Shown piece after piece: positions 6,590 through 14,400 of a DNA stretch of 17,917 nt. The stretch is from JAGMDK01 sp023128695 (GTDB lineage: Bacteria > Planctomycetota > Phycisphaerae > UBA1845 > Fen-1342). Each line of letters opens with the position of its first letter. The first letter of the stretch is position 1. The notes under the pieces were generated by a model. That model was not told where the DNA came from. It searched no databases and saw nothing but the letters and a program-made list of their open reading frames with translations. The stretch spans positions 1 through 17,917 of the forward strand of contig DAOVQG010000055.1 in assembly GCA_030628805.1 (NCBI GenBank), read 5' to 3'. The position numbers and the translations under genes are program-made.

Positions 6590-6829
6590 ATGGACTATCG
6601 TCGGCACATCGTTCGTGATCCGCTGATTTGCGCCGGCGAGCCGGTGATCAAAGGCACACGCGTTACCTTGCGCACGGTGCTGGCTAGTCTGGCCGAAGGC
6701 GCCACGATCGAGGAAATCCTGCTGGATTTTCCGACGCTGACGGAAACCGACGTCCGCGCGGTGATTGCTTTCGCCGCGCCCTCTACGCAAGAAGATCTGC
6801 CACTCGCGAGCGTACCTCCCGCGCCATGA
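6590..6829 (+). CDS. DUF433 family protein, antitoxin-like
   Basis: The 79-residue protein MDYRRHIVRDPLICAGEPVI, KGTRVTLRTVLASLAEGATI, then EEILLDFPTLTETDVRAVIA is a typical complete DUF433 domain. Its hallmarks are the GxPVIKGTRV segment, a helix-turn-helix-like region, and the pattern EEIL-DFP-LT-D-RA-I. DUF433 proteins commonly act as the antitoxin of small type II modules whose partner is a DUF5615 PIN-like toxin starting at an overlapping ATGA. Here the TGA stop (6827-6829) does overlap an ATG (6826), but that frame stops after 13 codons. The family assignment is firm. The antitoxin role is inferred from the family, and the partner appears lost. Confidence 0.9.
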   Translation: MDYRRHIVRDPLICAGEPVIKGTRVTLRTVLASLAEGATIEEILLDFPTLTETDVRAVIAFAAPSTQEDLPLASVPPAP

Positions 6830-6867
6830 AGATCAACAATGACATCTGGAACTGGCATATGAATTGA
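6826..6867 (+). pseudogene. Stub at the expected toxin start, 13 codons
   Basis: ATG at 6826 overlaps the DUF433 stop codon as ATGA, the usual coupling arrangement for a downstream toxin. The frame reads MKINNDIWNWHMN and stops at TGA 6865-6867. DUF5615 toxins often begin MKI-LD. Only the first residues are compatible, so this looks like the truncated start of a deleted toxin gene. The stub is too short to be certain. Confidence 0.35.
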
Positions 6868-7100
6868 AGCGTCTTCGTGAGCATCTGAAGGAGGTTGCGG
6901 ACGGCATGCCCGAAGCTGCGCCCGATTGGGCAGTTCCCAAAATCCCGCGTTTGATTCAGAACGAGATTGATCGCCTAATCAAAAAAGGGAAGTATGAGGG
7001 CTTGTTGCCGGCTGAACAGGTCCAACTAGATGAAGCGCTTGATTACCTGGACGATCTGGCCATTTTCGAACTGGAACGCCTTAAAGTCACAAGCAAGTAA
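6864..7100 (+). CDS. Small charged helical protein of unknown function
   Basis: The frame encodes 78 residues from a TTG start (6864): KRLREHLKEVADGMPEAAPD, then WAVPKIPRLIQNEIDRLIKK, then GKYEGLLPAEQVQLDEALDY, ending LDDLAIFELERLKVTSK. There is no ATG in frame. CTG codons at 6846 and 6852 extend the frame naturally as LELAYELKRL before an in-frame TGA at 6840-6842, so the 5' end may be damaged or frameshifted. The tail pattern GLLPAEQVQLDEALDYLDDL resembles C-terminal helices of small antitoxin-like proteins, but that is only a loose likeness. It overlaps the toxin stub by 4 bp. It may be a real small gene or a 5'-truncated relic. Confidence 0.5.
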   Translation: MKRLREHLKEVADGMPEAAPDWAVPKIPRLIQNEIDRLIKKGKYEGLLPAEQVQLDEALDYLDDLAIFELERLKVTSK

Positions 7101-7170
7101 GTATCGCTAACCCGCCGATGCCGAAGGCTCACACCCCCAAGACTTTGCGAGACGCGGTCGTGCGATAAAG

Positions 7171-7242
7171 AAGAGCCGCGGGCTTCAGCCCGCGCGGCCT
7201 TTCGATCGCCGAGCTGTCGCAAGATTGCGCACTGTCATTTAG
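7171..7242. repeat. Palindromic dispersed repeat with GTCATTTAG tail, copy 2
   Basis: Arms CGCGGGCT (7177-7184) and AGCCCGCG (7187-7194) form a perfect hairpin. About 32 bp later comes GCGCACTGTCATTTAG (7227-7242), differing at one position from 236-251. Relative to the tail, the asymmetric flanks (AAGAGCCG and CGGCC) are reversed from copy 1. It occupies most of the space between the gene ending at 7100 and the mnmG promoter. Confidence 0.75.
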
Positions 7243-7265
7243 AAACCGTACACTTCTCCAGGGGC

Positions 7266-7271
7266 TATAAT
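7266..7271 (+). promoter_or_regulatory. -10 element of mnmG, near-leaderless arrangement
   Basis: A perfect TATAAT lies only 10 bp before the mnmG ATG at 7282. The usual start 6-8 nt downstream of the -10 would fall near 7278-7279, leaving about 3 untranslated bases. No Shine-Dalgarno sequence is present in ATCGTCACCATCATG, which agrees with a leaderless message. No strong -35 is visible 16-18 bp upstream. Confidence 0.5.
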
Positions 7272-7281
7272 CGTCACCATC

Positions 7282-9123
7282 ATGACAGACAGGATCTGCG
7301 ACGTGCTCGTCATCGGCGGCGGCCATGCCGGCGCCGAGGCCGCCTGGGCGGCGGCCAGGCTCGGCGCGCGCACCTTCCTCGTCACCCATCAACGCGACGC
7401 CCTCGGGCGCATGTCCTGCAACCCGGCCATCGGCGGGATCGGCAAGGGCCAGATCGTACGTGAAATCGACGCCCTCGGCGGCCTGATGGGCCTCGTCAGC
7501 GACGAGACCTGCATCCAGTTCCGCATGTTGAACCGCCGCAAGGGCCCCGCCGTCTGGGCGCCGCGGGCGCAGGCCGATAGTCGTCTCTACACTGCCGCCC
7601 TCCGCCGATACCTTGAGAACTGCCCGAACCTGACGATCATCGCAGCCGGCGTCGACGAGATCGTATCCGAAGAGCTGAGAAGCTCAGACGCTGAACGGCG
7701 TGTCACCGGCGTGGTGTTGAATGAGGGGCGGACAATCAGCGCCGCGGCCGTGGTCGTCGCCGCCGGCACCTTCCTGCGCGGCCAGATGCACACCGGCTCG
7801 GAAAAGACTCCGGGCGGTCGCATCGGCGAAGCCGCCGCGGAGCGCCTCAGCGTATCTCTGCGGGAGCTTGGTCTCGAACTCGCCCGCCTAAAAACCGGAA
7901 CGCCCCCGCGCGTGGCACGAGAGAGCGTGGATTTCACGCGTCTCCGCGAACAGGCCGGCGATGCCAACCCGGCACCGTTCTCGTTCATGACTGACAAAAT
8001 CACGCAGCCGCAGGTCTGTTGTTGGCTGACGGCCACCAATCCGCGCATACACGACCTTATCCGAGCCAATTTTCACCGGGCTCCGCTCTACACCGGTCAG
8101 ATCGAATCCACCGGCCCGCGCTACTGTCCCAGCATCGAAACAAAGGTGGTCCGCTTCCCCGACAAGGAGCGGCACCAGATCTTCCTCGAACCGGAAGGCC
8201 GCGACAGTGACCGGATCTACGTCAACGGCATCAGCACGTCGTTGCCGAAGGATGTACAACGGCTAATGGTGGGGCTGGTGGAGGGGCTTGAGCAGGCTCG
8301 GATCGTACAGTGGGGCTACGCCATCGAGTACGACTTCGTCCCGCCCCGGCAGATCGACGCGACCCTGATGACCAAGCGTATTCAAGGCCTGTTCCTGGCC
8401 GGCCAGGTCAACGGCACCAGCGGGTACGAGGAGGCCGCGGGACAGGGCATCGTGGCCGGGATCAATGCGGCCCACTACGTGGCAAAAAAAAATCTCATCA
8501 GCATCGGCCGCAACCAGGCGTATATAGGAGTGATGATTGACGACATCGTTACTCGTGGCGTGACGGAACCTTACCGCATGTTCACCTCGCGGGCCGAGCA
8601 CCGCATGCACCTGCGGTACGACAACGCCGACGCCCGCCTGACGCCGCTGGGACGCGAAATAGGGCTGGTCAAAGACGACCGCTGGGCGCATTATAGTGGT
8701 AAGCGTGAGCGGCTGGATGGTCTGCTCGCTGCTCTGGAGCGGTTACGATGGGAAGGAAGGCCCCTGCTCGAATGGCTCAGGCGCCCAGAGGAAGATGGGG
8801 CGCGTTTCGTGCGCGCTTTCGATGAACTCGGTCCCTACGCCGCCGAATCCGATGTCTGGCGGCGTGCATTAGTCTCTATAAAATATGAAGGTTACATCGA
8901 AAGGCAGCAGCGCGCGATCGAGCGTTTTCGACAATTGGAGGATCGCCGCATCCCTCCCGGGATCGATTACGGCACGATCCCCCACTTACGCCATGAAGCC
9001 CGGGAGCGCTGGTCAACAGTTCGGCCGCGAAACCTCGGGCAGGCGCAACGCGTCAGCGGGATTCAGCCGATCGATGTTTCCGTCCTCATCGTGTATATGT
9101 CAGCACTTGAGCGGGAACGGTAG
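7282..9123 (+). CDS. mnmG: tRNA uridine-5-carboxymethylaminomethyl modification enzyme MnmG (GidA)
   Basis: With MnmE, this FAD- and NADH-using enzyme installs the (carboxymethyl)aminomethyl group at C5 of U34 in tRNAs reading split codon boxes. Its 613 residues are full length for the family. The N-terminal FAD-binding motif is VIGGGHAGAEAA (residues 10-21), followed by RMSCNPAIGGIGKG with Cys46. The family signature GPRYCPSIETKVVRF contains Cys282, equivalent to the catalytic cysteine. A second signature, GQVNGTSGYEEAAGQG, lies near 374-389. The helical C-terminal domain ends with RVSGIQPIDVSVL. ATG 7282 is the first start in the conserved frame. It has no Shine-Dalgarno sequence and is probably leaderless. 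mnmE and rsmG, frequent neighbours elsewhere, are not in the window. Confidence 0.97.
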   Translation: MTDRICDVLVIGGGHAGAEAAWAAARLGARTFLVTHQRDALGRMSCNPAIGGIGKGQIVREIDALGGLMGLVSDETCIQFRMLNRRKGPAVWAPRAQADSRLYTAALRRYLENCPNLTIIAAGVDEIVSEELRSSDAERRVTGVVLNEGRTISAAAVVVAAGTFLRGQMHTGSEKTPGGRIGEAAAERLSVSLRELGLELARLKTGTPPRVARESVDFTRLREQAGDANPAPFSFMTDKITQPQVCCWLTATNPRIHDLIRANFHRAPLYTGQIESTGPRYCPSIETKVVRFPDKERHQIFLEPEGRDSDRIYVNGISTSLPKDVQRLMVGLVEGLEQARIVQWGYAIEYDFVPPRQIDATLMTKRIQGLFLAGQVNGTSGYEEAAGQGIVAGINAAHYVAKKNLISIGRNQAYIGVMIDDIVTRGVTEPYRMFTSRAEHRMHLRYDNADARLTPLGREIGLVKDDRWAHYSGKRERLDGLLAALERLRWEGRPLLEWLRRPEEDGARFVRAFDELGPYAAESDVWRRALVSIKYEGYIERQQRAIERFRQLEDRRIPPGIDYGTIPHLRHEARERWSTVRPRNLGQAQRVSGIQPIDVSVLIVYMSALERER

Positions 9124-9153
9124 AGAAGTATGGTGCTGTAAATCCTCGGAAAC

Positions 9154-9182
9154 TTGCCAAAAGCGCCTGGTTGTGCTATAGT
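9154..9182 (+). promoter_or_regulatory. Sigma70-type promoter for the two-component pair
   Basis: TTGCCA (9154-9159) and TATAGT (9177-9182) are separated by 17 bp, with TG one base before the -10. The start is expected near 9189, giving an untranslated leader of about 30 nt before the ATG at 9221. It lies in the 97-bp gap after mnmG, so the regulator and kinase probably form their own transcription unit. No terminator was seen after mnmG. Confidence 0.65.
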
Positions 9183-9220
9183 TGTTAATATAGATAAGTT
9201 GGGGAAGATGTAGTCGTGCT

Positions 9221-9817
9221 ATGTTGAAGTATGACAAGAACGGTCCTCTCCCTCTGAAAGAAGTTTTCACAACGGGAGAAGTGGCCGATATTTGCAACCT
9301 GAGCCAACAGACGGTCATCCGCTGCTTCGACAGCGGCCGGCTGCACGGGTATCGTGTACCCGGTTCCCGCTTCCGCCGCATCCCTCGCGACGCTTTGATC
9401 CAGTTTATGAGAGAGCACAAGATCCCGCTCAACCAGCTCGAGATGGGTAAGATTCGGGTGCTGGTGGTCGACGATGATCCAGCCATTGTGGAGATGCTGG
9501 TGGAGTTGCTGGAACGCGACGGTCGCTTTGAGGTCGAGACGGCCGCAACCGGTTTCGATGCCGGCCTGCAAACACGCTCATTTCACCCCGATGTCATCAT
9601 ACTGGACTATATGTTGCCGGACATCAATGGTAACGCCGTCTGCCGCAGTATTCGTAGCGACGATACGCTAAATGACGTGAAGATCATCATTGTCTCGGGT
9701 GTGGTCGAGCGTGAGCACGTGGAAAAGCTGCTCGAAGACGGGGCCGACGACTTTATCCAGAAGCCGTTCAGCATCGAGCAACTGGTCAACCGCGTTTCTG
9801 AGCTGGTCCACACGTAA
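9221..9817 (+). CDS. Response regulator with N-terminal excisionase/MerR-type HTH and C-terminal receiver
   Basis: The 198-residue protein has a winged-helix DNA-binding domain first: FTTGEVADICNLSQQTVIRC, then SGRLHGYRVPGSRFRRIPRD, at about residues 16-65, as in excisionase, BldC or MerR-like proteins. A complete receiver domain follows (about 77-196). Its acidic pocket is VVDDDP (Asp84-86), the phosphate acceptor is Asp129 in VIILDYMLPDI, the conserved Ser159 lies in IIIVSG, and Lys181-Pro182 is in IQKPF. Most DNA-binding response regulators have the receiver first, so this order is reversed. It is followed directly by a histidine kinase in the same frame, the likely phosphodonor. It probably controls transcription; targets are unknown. 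The ATG at 9221 has a poorly placed GGGGAAG upstream. Confidence 0.92.
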   Translation: MLKYDKNGPLPLKEVFTTGEVADICNLSQQTVIRCFDSGRLHGYRVPGSRFRRIPRDALIQFMREHKIPLNQLEMGKIRVLVVDDDPAIVEMLVELLERDGRFEVETAATGFDAGLQTRSFHPDVIILDYMLPDINGNAVCRSIRSDDTLNDVKIIIVSGVVEREHVEKLLEDGADDFIQKPFSIEQLVNRVSELVHT

Positions 9818-9823
9818 ACCGAT

Positions 9824-11260
9824 TTGGGCAAGAGTGCCGTGGCCGCGAGATTACAGGGTCTCGCCGGCGAGACGGTCCAAGAGGTTCATGTCCAGGCCAT
9901 GACCAGCGCCAACGCCGAGTTGGGGCGACTCAACACGGAACTGCTTATCACGAACCGCCGCCTCGCAACCGGGGCGCGGTATTTCGAAGCCATCACGCGC
10001 TTCGAGCAGGAGCTCAGCGACTGGTCCGACCCGTCGGCGGTGATGATCGCGTTGGTCAGTGCGGCGGCGACGGCCTTGCAGCGCCCACGGGTGGCCGCTT
10101 TCGGATTGCGTGATAACGCTTCGGCCGTCGACGTGTCGTGGATCGGCCGCACCCCCGAGGAGCGCGGGCACGTGACCCAGGTCGTGCCCCCGGAGTTGAC
10201 GGCCTGGATCGCGGAAGCGACCGAGCAACTCGACGCACTCATCAGGCCCGCGCCGCGGGCGGTTCGTTCGTTGCTGGCCCCCGCGCTGAACCTCTCGGAC
10301 CGCGGTACTCCCTGGTTGCTCCCAATTTGCCACGGCAGTGAGATTGCCGGCGGGCTCGGGTACGTTTCGGAAGCCGACGAACGGGCTCGGCTGGAGGATG
10401 AAGCCGACAAGCTCCGCTCATTCCTGGCCTGCCTCGGGCGGGCTCTCGGGCGGGCCAATGCCCAAGCCGCCGCCCGCCGCCTGTCGGAAGATTTGGCCGA
10501 GACCAATCGGCGGCTCCAGCGGATGCAGGTCGAGCTTTTGCGGTCGCGGACGCTGTCGATGATCGCCGAGATGGCGGCCGGGGCGGGGCACGAGCTGAAC
10601 AGCCCGCTGACGGTGATCTCGGGACGGGCCCAGATGCTGGCGGCGACCCTGCGGGACCCCGAAGCGATACGGGCGCTCAAGACCATCTCGGACAAGGCCC
10701 ACGAGTGCAGCGGGATTGTCAGTGAACTGCTGGTTTTTGCCCGCCCGCGGCCGCCCAAGCTGGCGCCGGTCGATCTCGCCGAGGTGCTGGCCGAGGTGCG
10801 GACCGAATGGCTGGAGCACAGCGGCCTGACGCCGACGCAGCTTCGCTTCGAGCCGGAACCGCTCGCGCGTCCTTCCGAAGGGGCGGACTTGCGGCAGACG
10901 GCCACGGTGCTGGTTGACCGCGACCAGATCAAGGAGGTCTTCCGCGAACTGCTCAGCAATGCCACCGATGCCCTCGGCGACGACGGCGGCAACATCGTGC
11001 TGCGCTGCCAGGTGGCGCATCAAGAGGATACCCTGGAGGTGATTGTGGAGGACACCGGCCGCGGGATGTCTCCAGCCATCCTTCAGCGGGCCTTTGACCC
11101 ATTCTTTTCCCACCGCGCCGCCGGCCGGCGGCGCGGGCTGGGTTTGCCGCGGGCCTATCGCATCATCGAGGCCCACGGCGGGCGGATCTGGCTCGAAAGC
11201 CGACTCGACGAGGGCACGACGGCCCACGTGCTCTTGCCGCGCGGCGAAAGCGAAAACTGA
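9824..11260 (+). CDS. Sensor histidine kinase, probably cytoplasmic, GAF-like input
   Basis: The 478-residue frame starts at TTG 9824; GTG 9839 or ATG 9899 are alternatives. A helical, coiled-coil-like start (about 15-60) leads to a GAF-like sensory region (about 55-205). A second helix (about 215-245) precedes the dimerisation domain, with the H-box AGAGHELNSPL and phosphorylated His256. The ATPase domain shows N-box ELLSNATDAL (Asn379), G1 DTGRGM (410-415), F-box FDPFFSHR and G2 GRRRGLGLPRAYRII. There are no membrane segments, so it should sense a cytoplasmic signal. It lies six bases beyond the stop of the response regulator gene and in the same frame, an obvious cognate pair. The G2 box has three arginines before the GLGL glycines. 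A heptamer hairpin follows the stop codon. Confidence 0.93.
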   Translation: MGKSAVAARLQGLAGETVQEVHVQAMTSANAELGRLNTELLITNRRLATGARYFEAITRFEQELSDWSDPSAVMIALVSAAATALQRPRVAAFGLRDNASAVDVSWIGRTPEERGHVTQVVPPELTAWIAEATEQLDALIRPAPRAVRSLLAPALNLSDRGTPWLLPICHGSEIAGGLGYVSEADERARLEDEADKLRSFLACLGRALGRANAQAAARRLSEDLAETNRRLQRMQVELLRSRTLSMIAEMAAGAGHELNSPLTVISGRAQMLAATLRDPEAIRALKTISDKAHECSGIVSELLVFARPRPPKLAPVDLAEVLAEVRTEWLEHSGLTPTQLRFEPEPLARPSEGADLRQTATVLVDRDQIKEVFRELLSNATDALGDDGGNIVLRCQVAHQEDTLEVIVEDTGRGMSPAILQRAFDPFFSHRAAGRRRGLGLPRAYRIIEAHGGRIWLESRLDEGTTAHVLLPRGESEN

Positions 11261-11266
11261 CATTTC

Positions 11267-11393
11267 ACGATTGACGATTGATGATTGACGATTGGGGAAT
11301 GTCGGTCCACGCTTGAACCCCGCGGCAAGATGGCCCTCAATCCCCAATCGTCAATCGTCAATCGTCAATCGTCAATCGTCAATCGTCAATCGT
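11267..11393. repeat. Heptamer repeats in inverted arrangement, large hairpin after the kinase gene
   Basis: Four 7-bp units of ACGATTG type (11267-11294, one being ATGATTG) face seven units of CAATCGT (11345-11393), which are their reverse complement. Positions 11267-11298 and 11341-11372 can pair over 32 bp with a single G-T wobble, around a 42-nt loop. It starts 6 bp after the kinase stop codon and could block or end transcription. There is no T-run, so it is not a standard intrinsic terminator. The same CAATCGT unit appears in frame inside the next gene at 13601-13628. The remaining gap to 11476 holds no clear promoter. Confidence 0.9.
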
Positions 11394-11476
11394 CAATGCT
11401 CCCAAGACTTTCTGTTCCAGGCGTCATCCCGGGATTTGCACTACCGTAATCGCTTGCAAGCTGACAGAATGGCGGC

Positions 11477-14400
11477 ATGGCGAAACGAAGGCGGACTCTC
11501 TTACGCTTGCTGATCTGGACGCTGCTCGGCTTGGCCGCGTTGCTCGCGGGGAGTTATGGTTACCTGACCAATCCGAACCGCCTGCGCGCGAAAGCATTGA
11601 AGGCCTTACACGCTCTCCAAGTCGAGGGCCTTGATGTTGCTCAAGTAACATTTTCACTCCGGGATGGGCTCCAAATCAGCGATCTCGTCATCCGCCCGAC
11701 CAAACCGCTGGCCGGCAGCCACAACGCCCCACCCACACTGCACGTTGCCCACGCGCGGATCGCTTGTAACCTGGCGGGTTTGTTGCGGGGACGCCTGGAG
11801 CCGACGAAGATCGACGTGGACCAAGCCACGGTCACGATCATCTGCGATCCCGCCCAGTACGAGGACACCCCGCAGGCGGCCTCCTTCGACACGGGAGTGC
11901 GACGCTTGTGGGCAGCGCTCCACGAGTGGCGGGAGCGGCTGCCGCCGGTGCGGATCGCACAGACCGACCTGCACCTGATGATCAGAGAGCACGGCCGGCC
12001 GCAATTGATCGAGCGCAGCCTCCTGCGAGTAGTGGGTGAACCGACCGCCGCCGGATATCACGTCCGGATTGACCGCCTGCCTGCGAAGGACGAACCACTC
12101 GCGGCCGCGCAATGGGGCGACTCCACCCGCGACCTGAAGATCACGCTGGACTGGGCCAGGTTGAGAACGGTACAACGGTTGCTGCCGGCCAGCGTGGCGG
12201 AAAAGCTCGCGCCGCTGAAGCTCGCCGGGCGGGCCCGCGTGGATCGGCTGATCTTCCGCGCCGCCGGGCCGCCGAACGAAGTTGTGTCCAACCGGCAGAA
12301 CTCAGAGCCTGCCTTTCAGCTCGCCCTTGCCGAGGTGCGTCTGGCCGACCTGAGTGGCGTAATCCCGCTCGAGGACCACCGCGCTCAGGCGACGTGGGAA
12401 CGTGGGAACGTGGGAACGTGGGAACGTGAGAACGTGGGAACGTGGGAACGTGGGAACGTGGGAACGTGGGAACGTGGCGTGATCCCGCTCGAGGACGAGC
12501 ACACTCAGGCGACAGTGGAACCTTTTCTTCAAGTGACGAATGCGTCTGTCAAGGTGATCTACGGCCGCACCAAAAGTGACCCGACGCTACGTTTAGAAGT
12601 CAGCGCCGCGGGGCAGCTCAACGGAGCACCGCTGCGGCTCAGCTTCAGCGCTGAGCCGGAATTGCCGGCGGGTCTCTGGGCTCCACCTGATGGCGTTAAG
12701 GGTTCAGCAAGCAGCGCTAGCGGCTTCGGCCTGGATGCGGTGCGGGCGGCGGACTTGTTCATCGCGGGGCTTGAGCTGCCGACGGCCCAGTCACATCCGG
12801 CGCTGCTGCACTCCGCGCGGCTGCCGGGCGCGCTCGCGGAGGCTTTCGAGCACTATCAGCCCCGGGGCAAGATCAACCTTCGTTTACGGATTCTGCCGCT
12901 CGAAACGCGGGGGGCGGACAGTGAGCCCTTGAGCGGCGTCGCGCGGATCACCGGCGAGCTCGAAGCACTCGGGGCGACGTGTCGCTATTACGAGTTCCCG
13001 TATGAATTTGAAGATGCCCGCGGCCGCGTGCGGTTTTCCCAGGGGCGGATTCTGCTGGAGAATCTCCGCGGGCGACACGGCTTCGGCCGCGCTTGTGTAA
13101 ACGGCGAGGTGTTCAGCAGTAGCTCCTGGACCGGCTTCGACCTGCGGTTCCGCGGGGAGAACATTGCTTTGAACGCCGACTTGTACGCCGCCCTGCCCGA
13201 GCGCTACCGGCCATTGTGGCAGAGTGCCGCGCTACTGGGGATGAGCGACGTGGCGGTACACATCAGCCGCCCGGACGGCACGGCGCAAGCCGGTGCTCCG
13301 TCGGCTGATATCAACGTGGATGCCCACCTGCTCGACGGCAGCCTGACGCTCGGCGACGGTCGGCGACTAAGCCACGCCAACGGCCGGCTAACAATCAAAG
13401 GCGGCACGATACACATCCACGACCTGCACGGCTATGACAAGGAGACCTCGGTGCGGCTCAGCGGGCGCATCCGGGCGACCCCGGACGGGCCGGATACCGA
13501 TCTGCACGTGGAGGTCGTCGACCTGCCGCTCGAGGAGCAGGCCACACTCTCCAGAGACCCCCTCGGGGTAACACCCGCGGATATGACGGAGCCGGCAAAG
13601 CAATCGTCAATCGTCAATCGTCAATCGTCAGTGCGCTTCGAGGGCCGCGCTGATGCATGGGGGCGCGTGCACGGCACCGGGACGGCCGCCGGCCGGCAAC
13701 AGCATTTCGCCGTGCACATCAAAGACGGAGAGCTGCACGCCCTCGATCCGGAGCGGAGCTGGACCGAGAGCGCGGGCTGGGTCATTGTGCGGGACGATCG
13801 GCAACAGATCGTCTCGTTTACATGTTGCCAGGACGACGCTTGGTTCGATGCGGCCGGGATGGTGCCGAACGCCGCCCAGCCGGGGACGCCGCTGACGCTC
13901 GATCTCCATGCCCGCGGCCAGGCCCTGGAACGGTTACTGCCGCAGTTCGTACCTCGCGATTGGGCCGATCTGACCGAATCACTCGGGCTGACTGGTGCCG
14001 GCGACGTGCTGGTCCTGCTGCGGCCGACCGCCGCGGGTGCCGCCGCGGGACAGGGGGCGGACATTCACCTGCGGGCCGACCGGATGCAGGCCGAACCGCT
14101 GCCGCTCGGGCTGCGGGACGTGACGGCCCACGTCACCCTGGCGCCCGGCAACTTTGAGTTGCGTTCGGCTGACGCGAGTTGGGGCACGGACGGAAAAATC
14201 CAGGCCCAGGGGGACGGCTCGTGGCAGACCGACGAGGTCGAGGTGGACCTGAGCGTGACCGCCCGCGGGATGAAGTTCTGTCCGGAGTTTAACGAGGCCT
14301 TGCCGGATTCCGTCGCCCGGCTGATCGAGACAATCGCGCTCCAGGGCGAGTTCGACGCCTTGCTGGACCGCGTGCAGATCAGCGGCGGAGCACAGCGCGC

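Noticed and set aside
9886..10995. Minus-strand ORF of 369 codons
   Set aside because: Ser/Arg-rich shadow of the histidine kinase gene, whose H, N and G boxes are intact on the plus strand.
10418..11347. Minus-strand ORF of 309 codons
   Set aside because: Also a shadow of the kinase gene; no recognisable protein pattern.
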